Positions 1 to 7,901 of a DNA stretch of 64,000 bases are shown here, one piece after another. Position 1 is the first letter of the stretch. Every line of letters begins with the position of its first letter. Source of the stretch: Sphingomonadales bacterium. GTDB taxonomy: Bacteria > Pseudomonadota > Alphaproteobacteria > Sphingomonadales > Sphingomonadaceae. The translations under genes and the position numbers were made by a program. The DNA lies in the NCBI GenBank assembly GCA_025351405.1, contig JANXVZ010000040.1:42047-106046 (forward strand), written 5' to 3'. The notes below the pieces were generated by a model. That model was given only the letters and a program-made list of their open reading frames with translations. It was not told the origin of the DNA and did no database searches.

Positions 1-1
1 G

Positions 2-427
2 CTCGGCGCCGCAGCATTGACCCGAGCGTTGCAGACGCTGGCAGCGACACTGGCGGGCGGTTTGCCGGTGGAGGAAGCGCTGGCGCTGGCCGGGCCGGCG
101 GCGGGCAACCGCGCAATGGCCGGTGCAATCGCCGAGGTGCGTTGCCGTGTTGTCGAGGGCCGCGCCCTCGCCCCGAGCCTTGCGGCATCGGCACTCGTGC
201 CGCCGATGGTTGCTGCGCTGGTGGCATCGGGCGAGTCATCCGACACCCTGGCGGAGATGCTCGGGCTGGCCGCCACCATCATCGAGCGCGAGGCGCAGGC
301 TCGCACGGCGACGCTTGTGGCGCTGATCGAGCCCGTCATCATCATTGTCATGGCAGCCGCAGTCGCGGTTATCGTGCTGGCCGTGCTGATGCCGATCCTG
401 CAGCTCGATACGCTGGCTCTCGGATGA
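2..427 (+). CDS. gspF: Type II secretion inner-membrane platform protein GspF (C-terminal part)
   Basis: Only the last 141 residues are in the window; the frame is open from the left edge. The visible part is the second GspF/PilC repeat: an Ala/Leu-rich helical bundle followed by a long C-terminal membrane helix (PVIIIVMAAAVAVIVLAVLM). In the family this protein forms the inner-membrane platform that links the GspE ATPase to pseudopilus assembly. It overlaps the next gene (gspG) by 4 bases (ATGA), and the following genes keep the usual gsp order, which fixes the identity. Confidence 0.9.
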   Translation, partial: LGAAALTRALQTLAATLAGGLPVEEALALAGPAAGNRAMAGAIAEVRCRVVEGRALAPSLAASALVPPMVAALVASGESSDTLAEMLGLAATIIEREAQARTATLVALIEPVIIIVMAAAVAVIVLAVLMPILQLDTLALG

Positions 428-810
428 GCCGACACGTGCCCCGCAACGGCTTCACGCTCGTCGAGCTGCTGCTGGTCATGCTGATCCTTGGTTTGCTCGC
501 GACCGTCGCGGTGATCAACCTGATGCCAGCGCGCAACCATGCCCTGCGGGAAAAGGCCCGGACCGATGTCGCGGTGATCGAGCAGGCTGTGGAACTGCGC
601 CGCCTCCAGGCCGGCAGTATCCCCGATGCCGCGCAGGGCCTGCCCAGCCTCGTCGCCGCTGGCGCACTGAAGCGCCTGCCGACGGATCCCTGGGGCCATG
701 GCTATCGCTACGCCGCGCCGGGGCAGCATGGCGAGTTCGACATCTGGTCGATGGGTGCCGACGGGCGCGATGGCGGAGATGGCGATGCGGCCGACATCGG
801 CAACTGGTAG
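424..810 (+). CDS. gspG: Type II secretion major pseudopilin GspG
   Basis: 128 residues. It begins with a short basic leader and a class III prepilin site (RNGFTLVELLLVM; cleavage before Phe, Glu at +5), followed by the hydrophobic pilin helix. The C-terminus (GADGRDGGDGDAADIGNW) is the calcium-binding loop typical of GspG. The protein is the main subunit of the pseudopilus that pushes substrates through the outer-membrane secretin after processing by GspO. The start overlaps the gspF stop by 4 bases. The usual next gene, gspH, is missing. Confidence 0.95.
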   Translation: MSRHVPRNGFTLVELLLVMLILGLLATVAVINLMPARNHALREKARTDVAVIEQAVELRRLQAGSIPDAAQGLPSLVAAGALKRLPTDPWGHGYRYAAPGQHGEFDIWSMGADGRDGGDGDAADIGNW

Positions 811-1174
811 GCGGCTGGGGCGAAACGGCTTCAGCCTCGTCGAGGTGATGGTCGCGCTGGCGATCTTTGCGCTGTCGGCGGCGGCTCTGGTCCAGCTGGA
901 ACGCGTTTCAGTGCGCAGTGCCGCCGCCGTGGAAACAGCATTGCTGGGGCGGATCGTTGCCACAAATCTGCTCGCAGAGGCACTGACAGATGTGCCGGCA
1001 CCCGCGTTCGGGCAAAGCCGCGGCATCATCGCCATGGGCGGTCGGCTGTGGCGATGGCAGCGCGCCGTCGTGCCGCTGGGCGAACCGCGCCTGCTGCGGA
1101 TCGAGGTCGCGGTATCGGCCCCCACCACCCCCAAAATGCGGTCCGTGACCGTGCGTGGCGTCCGGCTTTCATGA
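785..1174 (+). CDS. gspI: Type II secretion minor pseudopilin GspI
   Basis: 129 residues from the ATG at 785; in-frame ATGs at 770 and 779 are also possible, and all three lie inside the gspG tail. The prepilin motif (RNGFSLVEVMVALAIFAL) with Glu at +5 is clear, and the length is typical for GspI. Minor pseudopilins I, J and K form the tip complex of the pseudopilus. I chose the latest ATG because it gives a leader of normal length before the cleavage site. Confidence 0.88.
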   Translation: MRPTSATGRRLGRNGFSLVEVMVALAIFALSAAALVQLERVSVRSAAAVETALLGRIVATNLLAEALTDVPAPAFGQSRGIIAMGGRLWRWQRAVVPLGEPRLLRIEVAVSAPTTPKMRSVTVRGVRLS

Positions 1175-1686
1175 AGCGCAATGGCTTCACCCTTGTCGAA
1201 ACACTGGTCGCTTTGGCCCTGTTGTCGGTTGTGGCACTGGCCGGCGTGGTGCTTCTCGATGGCACCCGGCGAACGGTCTCCGTGACCAGCACAGCCTTGG
1301 CTGGAATGCGCGGGCTGGAACGGACCCGGGCGCAGATGCTGGCGGATTTTGCCCAGATATTGCCAGTCGTCCAGGGTGGGCAGCCGGCATTGCTGGTTGA
1401 CGAGCAGGGGATGCTGGCGCGCTTCGTCACGGCGCATGGCGATGGCAGCGAGGCCGTGGCCTATCGTCTGCGCCGCAACCGGCTGGAGCGGGTCACACCC
1501 GAGGGATCGGCCACCCTGGTCGCGGATATCGGGGGTGTCGTTGTGCGCAGCCGCAGCGGCGGCGTCTGGCAGGATGGATGGCACGACCCGCGTCCGCGCA
1601 GCCTGCCGGATGCAATCGAAGTCACGCTGCTGACGCGGCGCTGGGGGTGGATCCGACAAGTCTTTGTTGTCGGGGTCGGCCGGTGA
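1171..1686 (+). CDS. gspJ: Type II secretion minor pseudopilin GspJ
   Basis: 171 residues, starting with an ideal short leader and class III prepilin site (MKRNGFTLVETLVALALL). The globular part fits GspJ in size and position. It works with GspI and GspK in the pseudopilus tip. The ATG overlaps the gspI stop (ATGA), so translation is probably coupled. Confidence 0.9.
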   Translation: MKRNGFTLVETLVALALLSVVALAGVVLLDGTRRTVSVTSTALAGMRGLERTRAQMLADFAQILPVVQGGQPALLVDEQGMLARFVTAHGDGSEAVAYRLRRNRLERVTPEGSATLVADIGGVVVRSRSGGVWQDGWHDPRPRSLPDAIEVTLLTRRWGWIRQVFVVGVGR

Positions 1687-2501
1687 TACGGCATCGCCAT
1701 GACCGCGGTGCGGCATTGATCGGCGTGTTGCTGCTGGTCGCGGCCGTTGCAGCGCTGGCGGTGCTGCTGCTGGGGCGGGCGCGCCGTGCGACAGTGCTGG
1801 CGAGCGCAGCCGCCGACGCCGAGCAGGCTCGCTTCGACGCGATCGGCGCTGCCGCTGTCGCCCGGCTGGTGGCGACCGACCTCGCCGCCGCCGGTCCACG
1901 CGCTGGAAGTGAGTGGCCAAGGCGGCAGTTCGACTTCGGATCGCTGACAGTGCGGTTGCGACCGGGCGGCAACTGCCTCAACACCAACAGCGTCGTCAGT
2001 GGTGGGCGCGATGGTCCGTTCCGCGCCGATCCTGGCGGCATTGCGGCGTGGGACGCATTGAATTCCAACCTCAAGGCCAATGCGCCGAACGGCAGCGACA
2101 TGGCATCGAGAATCGCCGGCCATGGCCTGGTCACCGGTTCGCATCAGCCCCTTTTGCCCCCGGAAATGTCCCGTCTGCTATGCGCATTGCCCGAAGCAGC
2201 GCCATCGGCAATCGACATCGACACGGTAACGCCCGCACAGGCCCCGCTTCTGGCGCTGGCGGTGCCGATTGCGGGACCCGCCGTCGCTGGACTCGTCGCG
2301 GCGCGGCCGTCCGCCGGCTGGGGCAGTCTGTCGGCGTTCTGGAAGGCGGCAGGCGTCAGCCCGCATCCCGGCAAGATCACGCCGCAACTGGGGTCTCGCT
2401 GGTTCCGGCTTGAGGTCAATTCGGGCAGATTTGGCGAGACCATGCTGATCGATGCCGGTCATACGCCCGCCATTGTCGTCGAACGGCGCTGGCGGCCGTG
2501 A
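1683..2501 (+). CDS. gspK: Type II secretion minor pseudopilin GspK
   Basis: 272 residues from a GTG that overlaps the gspJ stop. The N-terminus (RGAALIGVLLLVAAVAALAVLL) is a pilin-like helix without the +5 glutamate, which is characteristic of GspK, the pseudopilin that caps the tip. The protein is larger than the other pseudopilins, as expected, but slightly shorter than typical GspK (about 300-330). Assignment rests on order, N-terminal helix and size. Confidence 0.82.
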   Translation: MIRHRHDRGAALIGVLLLVAAVAALAVLLLGRARRATVLASAAADAEQARFDAIGAAAVARLVATDLAAAGPRAGSEWPRRQFDFGSLTVRLRPGGNCLNTNSVVSGGRDGPFRADPGGIAAWDALNSNLKANAPNGSDMASRIAGHGLVTGSHQPLLPPEMSRLLCALPEAAPSAIDIDTVTPAQAPLLALAVPIAGPAVAGLVAARPSAGWGSLSAFWKAAGVSPHPGKITPQLGSRWFRLEVNSGRFGETMLIDAGHTPAIVVERRWRP

Positions 2502-3553
2502 CGCTGGTCATCCAGTTGCACGCGTCGCAGCCGCCGGACTGGTGGCGGCTGGAAAATGATGCAGTTGCCGATCGCGGCACTGCGTGCTGGCCGGTCCGTC
2601 GCCCCGGCGAGGCGGCGCTGGCGGCCGCCCCTGCGACATGCGTTACGCTGCACAGGGTCATGCTGGCATCGCATAGCATGGCGCAGGCGCGGGCGGCGGC
2701 GAATATGCTGGCAATACCGCTAGTTGCCGATCCTGCCGATATCCATGTTGCAATCGGGGTGGCCGAGACGGCCGCGGGAGCGCGCTGGCTGGCGATTGCC
2801 GACGCTGGTGCAATGGCACATTGGATTGCAGCGCTTGGCGAAAATGGCTTTGACGATAGCCCGCTGCTGCCCGCACCGATGCTGCTTGGCGCATCCGCCA
2901 CGGTCCGTTGCTGGCAGCATCATGGGACGATCGTGGTGCGCGGCCCAGCCATGGCCTTCGCCGCAGAGCTCGATCTCGCCGCGCGGCTCGCTCCCGACGC
3001 CGAACAGCTTGATACCCCAACATTCGAAGCCGGCTTGGCGCTGGCGATCGGGCAGACTCATGCGCTGGACCTGCGGCAGGGCATATTTGCCCGGGCGCGC
3101 CCTGGCACTACGATCGCGTGGCGCCGTTGTGGCTGGCTCGCGGCGGCTATCATCGGGCTGGTCGTTGCCGGCAACGCGGCACAGATCTGGCGAATCTCCC
3201 TCGCCGTCACCTCGATCAATGCGCAAGCGCAGGCTCTGGCACGCGCCGCGACGGGCCCCGGCAACCGCGATCTCGACCCGATTGCGGCGCTGGCAACCCG
3301 GGCGCGGCAGGCGGCAGACCCCGAACACGGTGCCGCTGCTGCGATGGAGGCAGTCGCCGAAGTGCTGCGCCTGGTACCCGGGGTGGTGCTGGTTGCCGTC
3401 GATCGAGACCTGGCCGGCCATATGCGGGTTCTGGTCAGCGCCGACAGGGTGATGGCGCTTGACCTGCTGGAGCCGCTGCTGGCCCGCCAAGGTTATACCG
3501 CGTCATCGCTGCCGAGCGTCGACGCCCATCCACTGCGACTGTTCCGCCGATGA
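2498..3553 (+). CDS. gspL: Type II secretion protein GspL
   Basis: 351 residues from a GTG overlapping the gspK stop. Layout fits GspL: a cytoplasmic N-terminal domain of about 205 residues (the GspE-binding, actin-like part in the family), one membrane helix at about residues 212-230 after a basic RR pair, and a periplasmic domain of about 115 residues. The sequence is divergent, so the call depends heavily on position between gspK and gspM. Confidence 0.78.
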   Translation: MTLVIQLHASQPPDWWRLENDAVADRGTACWPVRRPGEAALAAAPATCVTLHRVMLASHSMAQARAAANMLAIPLVADPADIHVAIGVAETAAGARWLAIADAGAMAHWIAALGENGFDDSPLLPAPMLLGASATVRCWQHHGTIVVRGPAMAFAAELDLAARLAPDAEQLDTPTFEAGLALAIGQTHALDLRQGIFARARPGTTIAWRRCGWLAAAIIGLVVAGNAAQIWRISLAVTSINAQAQALARAATGPGNRDLDPIAALATRARQAADPEHGAAAAMEAVAEVLRLVPGVVLVAVDRDLAGHMRVLVSADRVMALDLLEPLLARQGYTASSLPSVDAHPLRLFRR

Positions 3554-3999
3554 ACTCGCCTTGGCACCAACGCGGCGGCAGCAAGGCTCCGGCGCTTGTC
3601 ATCGTTGGCGGTCTGATCCTCCTGCTGGTGCTCGGCATTGGCTGGCAGGTCTCGCAATCGGCCTATGCCGACGCGATAGCACGGCTCTCAGACGCAACGC
3701 TGCGTCTCTCCGAAGTGCGCCGCGACGCCGCGCGACTGGCGGGGGCGCACGCGCGCAACGAGGACGCAACACCGCCGGTGCGCATCGCGGCAGCGCTCTC
3801 ACGGGCCGGGCTGACCGCTGAGGTCCGCCCCCGCGGTGACGCCTACATGGTCAGCATCGCCGCAGCACGCGGACCCGTGCTGATCGGATGGCTGCGCGAC
3901 GTCGAAAGCAACGGCATCGTGACTGTCAGCGCCAGCCTGCGCCGAAACAGCGATGCGACCGTCGCCGGCGAATTCCGCTTTGCAGGGGCAACGCGATGA
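3550..3999 (+). CDS. gspM: Type II secretion protein GspM
   Basis: 149 residues with a single N-terminal membrane helix (residues about 15-35, ALVIVGGLILLLVLGIGW) and a small periplasmic domain. This is the layout of GspM, which pairs with GspL in the inner-membrane platform. The ATG overlaps the gspL stop by 4 bases. Confidence 0.82.
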   Translation: MNSPWHQRGGSKAPALVIVGGLILLLVLGIGWQVSQSAYADAIARLSDATLRLSEVRRDAARLAGAHARNEDATPPVRIAAALSRAGLTAEVRPRGDAYMVSIAAARGPVLIGWLRDVESNGIVTVSASLRRNSDATVAGEFRFAGATR

Positions 4000-4316
4000 C
4001 ATCGCGGGCCGTGCCGACAATCGCGGTGCTGACCGGCGTTGCCCTCGGCCTGCTGTTGTTCTGGCCGATGCGCCTGCTGCCGGGCTTCGAGCGCGTCGGC
4101 GTCGCGGCGACCTCGGTCGAAGGGACGATCTGGCATACCCGGGCCAGCGGCGTCGTGCTGGGGCGCCAACCGATCGGCGATGTGATCGTGCAACTTTTGC
4201 CCGGGCCGCTGCTTCGGGGCGACGTCATGATCCTGGCGCAGGGCGGCAATCTGCCCACCGATGGTGTCGTGCTGGCCTTATCCGGGAATCAGGATCTGGC
4301 GGATCGCCGCCCCTGA
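3996..4316 (+). CDS. gspN: Type II secretion protein GspN, C-terminally truncated
   Basis: 106 residues. The N-terminal membrane helix (PTIAVLTGVALGLLLFWPMR) and the following stretch with VEGTIWHTRASGVVLG, IGDVIVQLLPGPLLRGD resemble the first half of GspN. Family members are usually about 200-260 residues, so roughly half is missing. The frame ends inside the 3' end of the convergent alcohol dehydrogenase gene, with 39 bases of overlap, which suggests that a deletion or rearrangement removed the C-terminal half. GspN is dispensable in many type II systems, so the operon may still work. Confidence 0.7.
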   Translation: MTSRAVPTIAVLTGVALGLLLFWPMRLLPGFERVGVAATSVEGTIWHTRASGVVLGRQPIGDVIVQLLPGPLLRGDVMILAQGGNLPTDGVVLALSGNQDLADRRP

Positions 4317-5402
4317 CGCCAGGTCGTCGAGCGCGGCGTTGATCTCCGACATCGGGCGCGTCGCCGACAGCAAGCGTTCGACCGGCAGTCGCCCGGATCG
4401 CCACAGGGCAATGTAGCGGGGCACATCGCGCGCCGGGATCGCCGAGCCCATGTAGCTGCCCATCACGGTCTTGGCATCGGCAACAAGACTGAAGGCGGGG
4501 ATGGTGAAGGGGTCGGCCGGGTTGGGCAGCCCGACGGTGACCGTGCGCCCGCCGCGCCGGGTCAGGCGATAAGCCTCGGCTAGCACCTTGCCCGAACCAA
4601 CGCTTTCGATGGCAACATCACTGCCCGCGCCGCCAGTCGCCGCACGGATAACGGACTCGGCTTCGTCGGGATGCGCTGCTGCGCGCGCGCCGAGCTCGAG
4701 CGCCAGCGCGCGCTTGCTGGCCACCGGATCGATGGCGATGACCGGCTCGGCACCCGCCGCAACCGCGCCGAGCAAAGCCGCTAGTCCGACGCCGCCAAGC
4801 CCCCAGACCGCGAGCGATTCGCCGGGGCGTACCAGGGCGGTGTTGAACACGGCGCCCACGCCGGTCAGCACTGCGCAACCGAACAATGCGGCGATACCGG
4901 CCGGGATATCGGCATCGATCTTCACGGCTGATCGCGCATCGATGACGGCGTGCCCGGCGAACGCCGAAATGCCAAGGTGATGGTTGATATCATGCCCGCA
5001 CTCGCTGAGGCGGCGGCCACCCGAAAGCAACGCGCCACGGGCATTTGCGGCGGCAGCGGGAGCGCATAGCCAGCCCTCGCCGCTAGCACACGCCGTGCAC
5101 CGGCCGCACGCAGGCAGGAACGCCAGCACGACGCGGTCGCCGACGCCAAAACTGCTTTCGCCGTCTCCTATCGCGATGACGGTTGCACAGGCTTCATGGC
5201 CGATTGCCATCGGTAGCGGGCGCGGTCGATCACCATTGATGACCGAAAGGTCGGAATGGCAAAGACCGGCGGCCTCGATCCGCACCAGCAGTTCACCTGG
5301 GCCCGGCGCTGCCAGGTCGAGCTCGGCGAGGCGAAGTGGCTGCGACGCTGCGAACGGCCTGCCGCGGCCAACCGCATCGAGCACCGCTGCTGTCGTCTTC
5401 AT
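4278..5402 (-). CDS. Zinc-dependent alcohol dehydrogenase (MDR family, class III-like)
   Basis: 374 residues. Catalytic-zinc ligands are visible in AGLCHSDLS and IGHEA, plus GCAVLTGVGAV, which carries the third ligand in class I/III enzymes. The structural-zinc lobe is CGRCTACASGEGWLC. The Rossmann motif is WGLGGVGLAALLG. It should oxidise a primary alcohol or a related adduct with NAD(P); the substrate cannot be read from sequence. It lies 58 bases downstream of the small stress gene on the same strand and could be co-transcribed with it. Its 3' end overlaps the truncated gspN. Confidence 0.88.
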   Translation of the reverse strand: MKTTAAVLDAVGRGRPFAASQPLRLAELDLAAPGPGELLVRIEAAGLCHSDLSVINGDRPRPLPMAIGHEACATVIAIGDGESSFGVGDRVVLAFLPACGRCTACASGEGWLCAPAAAANARGALLSGGRRLSECGHDINHHLGISAFAGHAVIDARSAVKIDADIPAGIAALFGCAVLTGVGAVFNTALVRPGESLAVWGLGGVGLAALLGAVAAGAEPVIAIDPVASKRALALELGARAAAHPDEAESVIRAATGGAGSDVAIESVGSGKVLAEAYRLTRRGGRTVTVGLPNPADPFTIPAFSLVADAKTVMGSYMGSAIPARDVPRYIALWRSGRLPVERLLSATRPMSEINAALDDLASGAAIRQILIPG

Positions 5403-5460
5403 TGTGTACCCCGCCCTGCCATCAACCGGCGTCGTGACATGGCGGGGCAGAATTGAAAAG

Positions 5461-5805
5461 CTAGATTGCCGTCAAACGCCGCCACACGCGGGCCACCAGG
5501 CTGGTATCTTCCTCGGGGGTCGCCTCGACATTTTCGATTGACGCATTGACCCGGCGCAACAGGCCTGTCTCCACGGCGCTTTGCGGGGCCTGGGGTGCCA
5601 TTCCCTCGTTGTCTGCAACCTGTTGGTCGATCAGGTCCTGCGCCCATTCGTCAAGCAGGCGCAGCCGTTGGCGGCGGGTAAGCGCCTTGTCGGCGACAAT
5701 GGCTTCCGGGCTATCGTAAAATGCCGCAGGGTCGGCCGCGACAAGATCGAAATCTGCCACATCCTGCGGTTCAGGGTGTTCGGTGCCGCTATAGGATTTC
5801 AGCAT
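5461..5805 (-). CDS. Small conserved protein in the general stress locus
   Basis: 114 residues from the ATG at 5805, preceded by AGGAG at good spacing; the in-frame region upstream contains the promoter, so longer starts are unlikely. The core 'FYDSPEAIVADKALTRRQR' followed by LRLLDEWAQDL resembles small alphaproteobacterial proteins that have a short helix-turn-helix of the form 'P..V..D..Lt..QK..iL..W..Da'. No signal peptide or membrane segment. Function unknown. An EcfG-type promoter directly upstream (minus-strand GGAAC at 5878-5874) places it in the general stress regulon. Confidence 0.75.
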   Translation of the reverse strand: MLKSYSGTEHPEPQDVADFDLVAADPAAFYDSPEAIVADKALTRRQRLRLLDEWAQDLIDQQVADNEGMAPQAPQSAVETGLLRRVNASIENVEATPEEDTSLVARVWRRLTAI

Positions 5806-5851
5806 GGTGTGTCTCCTGCTGGTGTCGTGGACCACATTGGCCCTCGCCGAA

Positions 5852-5878
5852 GGAACCAGCGGGAGACGCAAAAGTTCC
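5852..5878. promoter_or_regulatory. EcfG-type stress promoter, symmetric (readable on both strands)
   Basis: On the minus strand GGAAC (5878-5874), 17 bases, GTT (5856-5854) matches the general stress sigma factor consensus GGAAC-N16/17-GTT and points at the small gene starting at 5805. The element is flanked as GGAAC...GTTCC, so the plus strand also reads GGAAC (5852-5856)-N17-GTT (5874-5876), pointing into phyR antisense. It lies immediately behind the phyR stop. Confidence 0.75.
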
Positions 5879-5879
5879 G

Positions 5880-6734
5880 TTATGCCGCGACCTTGTGGCG
5901 TTGCATCATCAACGCCTGGCCTATCGTCGCCACCAGGGTATCGACCTCGAAAGGCTTGGTAATCAGGTAGGTGGGTTCCGGCCGCTCCCCCGTCAGCAGG
6001 CGTTCCGGAAATGCGGTGACGAACACCACGGGCAGGTCATGGGTTTCAAGGATGTCCTTGACTGCGTCGATCCCGGAGGAACCATCGGCAAGCTGGATAT
6101 CGGCAAGCACGAGGTCCGCGTCGTTTGCATGCGCCATCGACACGGCCTGATCACGGGTCGTCGCGATACCGACGACGCTATGCCCGAGGCTCTCGACGAT
6201 ATTCTGCAGATCGATCGCGATAATCGGCTCGTCTTCGATGATGAGCACGCGGCCGGCCATCTGTTGGGCAATGGCGTCGTTGGCAGCATCGATATCGCTG
6301 CGCACGTCGGCTTCATCGCGCCCCAGAATGATGGCGGCGTCGGCGATGGCGAATCCCTCCACGGCCGTCAGCAACAGCGCTTCGCGGCGATGGTTCGGCA
6401 AGTCGGCGAGCAGCGCCTCGCCGACAGCCTGCGAAACAGAGCCGACTTGCACTGTGTCGCCATCCATCCGCAAAGCAACCGGGTTCCAGAATGCGTGGAA
6501 AAGCCGGAACAACTCCACCCGTGCCGGGCGCGAGGGGTCGAATTCGTCCGGGGCCTGCAGCAACGCTTCCAACGCGGCGCGAACAAAGGCATCACCCGTC
6601 TTCTGCGACCCGGTCAGCGCCCGCCCATAACGCCGAAGGTATGGCAAATGCGGCCCGAAGGCGGTGCGGACGGAACCGGCAGCCGAAGGTTGCGCCGAGG
6701 TTGGTGTAGGCGTGGTGCCGGAAGGTGCGTTCAT
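5880..6734 (-). CDS. phyR: General stress response regulator PhyR
   Basis: 284 residues from the ATG at 6734. The N-terminal part is a sigma-like domain (PHLPYLRRYGRALTGSQ and DLPNHRREALLL); the C-terminal part is a receiver with acidic residues in IIEDEP, phosphoacceptor Asp212 in LADIQLADG, and Lys in LITKPF. When phosphorylated, PhyR binds NepR through the sigma-like domain and frees EcfG. An ATG at 6776 exists, but it coincides with the predicted transcription start of the EcfG-type promoter at 6782-6808. The ATG at 6734 follows GAGG at good spacing. The gene is divergent from nepR-ecfG, the usual arrangement. Confidence 0.95.
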   Translation of the reverse strand: MNAPSGTTPTPTSAQPSAAGSVRTAFGPHLPYLRRYGRALTGSQKTGDAFVRAALEALLQAPDEFDPSRPARVELFRLFHAFWNPVALRMDGDTVQVGSVSQAVGEALLADLPNHRREALLLTAVEGFAIADAAIILGRDEADVRSDIDAANDAIAQQMAGRVLIIEDEPIIAIDLQNIVESLGHSVVGIATTRDQAVSMAHANDADLVLADIQLADGSSGIDAVKDILETHDLPVVFVTAFPERLLTGERPEPTYLITKPFEVDTLVATIGQALMMQRHKVAA

Positions 6735-6781
6735 CAAATCCTCGGGTGCTGGCATTTCGAAGTCAGAATGCGACATCGGGT

Positions 6782-6808
6782 GTTACGCAGCCGACGCATT
6801 GTGGTTCC
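6782..6808 (-). promoter_or_regulatory. EcfG-type promoter of phyR
   Basis: Minus-strand GGAAC (6808-6804), 16 bases, then CGTAAC (6787-6782). The -35 is exact; the -10 has GTA in place of GTT, so this is a near match. Transcription would begin at about 6775, just ahead of the phyR start chosen at 6734. Confidence 0.6.
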
Positions 6809-6839
6809 GCAACAATCGCACATCCATATGGTTTATTCG

Positions 6840-6864
6840 GGAACCTCGGGCAGTGATAAGGGTT
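6840..6864 (+). promoter_or_regulatory. EcfG-type promoter of nepR-ecfG
   Basis: GGAAC (6840-6844), 17 bases, GTT (6862-6864), about 100 bases ahead of nepR. Autoregulation of nepR-ecfG by EcfG is the rule in alphaproteobacteria, and this element supports it. It lies back to back with the phyR promoter, 32 bases apart. Confidence 0.75.
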
Positions 6865-6962
6865 TTGCCTGTGTGTAACACGGTGTCGCGCGCCTTGCCT
6901 GGACCCATTGGTCGGGCATGGGTCGGGGGGTGGCAGCCGTGATTGAGATGGAGCATGACTAG

Positions 6963-7271
6963 GTGACGAAGCAAAATGGCGGGGCAGTACGCGCGGCGAG
7001 GTCGCCCGAGCCCGGCGCGCCCGAGCCTCGTCGGCAAACGCCACAACAGCAGGCAACAACGCCAGGGCCGCAAGAGGGGCCGGCAAAGGGGAAGCCGGCG
7101 GCATTGGGCGAGGCAGTCGGCGATTCGGTAACATCGGGTCTGCAGAGGATGTTCGCCGCCATTGCCGATGAGCCGATCCCGGATGAGTTTTTCCGATTGC
7201 TCGATGCGATCGACGCGCAGCGCAAAGATGATGCCGCGGGTACGCAGGGCGCCGACGGGCAGCGCTTGTGA
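6963..7271 (+). CDS. nepR: Anti-sigma factor NepR
   Basis: 102 residues from a GTG preceded by GGAG. The family signature EPIPDEFFRLLDAIDAQ is near the C-terminus (residues about 70-86) with the two flanking amphipathic helices. The first 50 residues are a Pro/Ala/Gln-rich extension that looks disordered. NepR holds EcfG inactive until phosphorylated PhyR takes it away. It overlaps ecfG by 4 bases, which keeps the two proteins in balance. Confidence 0.93.
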   Translation: MTKQNGGAVRAARSPEPGAPEPRRQTPQQQATTPGPQEGPAKGKPAALGEAVGDSVTSGLQRMFAAIADEPIPDEFFRLLDAIDAQRKDDAAGTQGADGQRL

Positions 7272-7891
7272 ACACCTTGGCCCCGCCCGGTTCGACCGAG
7301 GATGATGACGACCGCATCTCAGCGGCTGCTGCAACTCCGACCGAGCCATCGAAGCCCGGCGTTGCGACCGCAGAGTTCCGCGCCGATCTGCTCGCATCCA
7401 TCCCGGCGTTGCGCGGCTTCGCCCGCGGCCTTTGCGGCAACCGCGACCTTGCCGATGACCTGGCGCAGGATGCGCTCGCCAAGGCGTGGGCAGCGCGGGA
7501 CAGTTATGCTCCCGGCACGCATTTCAGGGCCTGGCTGTTTCGCATCCTGCGAAACCATTACTTCTCGCTCGGGCGCCGCGCACACCGCTTTGCGCCATGG
7601 GACGAAGCATTGGCCGACCGTGTCCTGGTCAGTGCGCCGACGCAGGGCTCCGGGATCGACATTGCCGATGTCCAGCGTGGCCTGGCGACCTTGCCCCATG
7701 AGCAGCGCGAGGCATTGCTTCTGGTCAGCGCCAGCGGGCTGTCCGTCGAGGATGCCGCCGCCGTCATGGGCTGTGCCGTGGGCACGGTAAAGAGCCGCGT
7801 TTCGCGAGGACGGGCGGCGCTCAATCGCTTCATGAACAACGAAACGCCCGGGCCCGACCAGCAAGCCCGTTTGGGCGGAGTTGCAGCCTGA
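7268..7891 (+). CDS. ecfG: General stress ECF sigma factor EcfG
   Basis: 207 residues from a GTG that overlaps the nepR stop. Region 2 is visible (RDLADDLAQDALAKAW and FRAWLFRILRNHY), and region 4 has LPHEQREALLL and VMGCAVGTVKSRVSRGRAAL as the helix-turn-helix. This is the ECF15/EcfG type. It reads GGAAC-N16/17-GTT promoters, of which several occur nearby. The first 35 residues are a low-complexity extension. Confidence 0.95.
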   Translation: MNTLAPPGSTEDDDDRISAAAATPTEPSKPGVATAEFRADLLASIPALRGFARGLCGNRDLADDLAQDALAKAWAARDSYAPGTHFRAWLFRILRNHYFSLGRRAHRFAPWDEALADRVLVSAPTQGSGIDIADVQRGLATLPHEQREALLLVSASGLSVEDAAAVMGCAVGTVKSRVSRGRAALNRFMNNETPGPDQQARLGGVAA

Positions 7892-7901
7892 CTGCGTTAC
7901 G

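Noticed and set aside
5403..5460. Possible terminator between the small stress gene and the dehydrogenase
   Set aside because: Only a 7-base CCCCGCC/GGCGGGG stem with a 26-base loop and no T-run.
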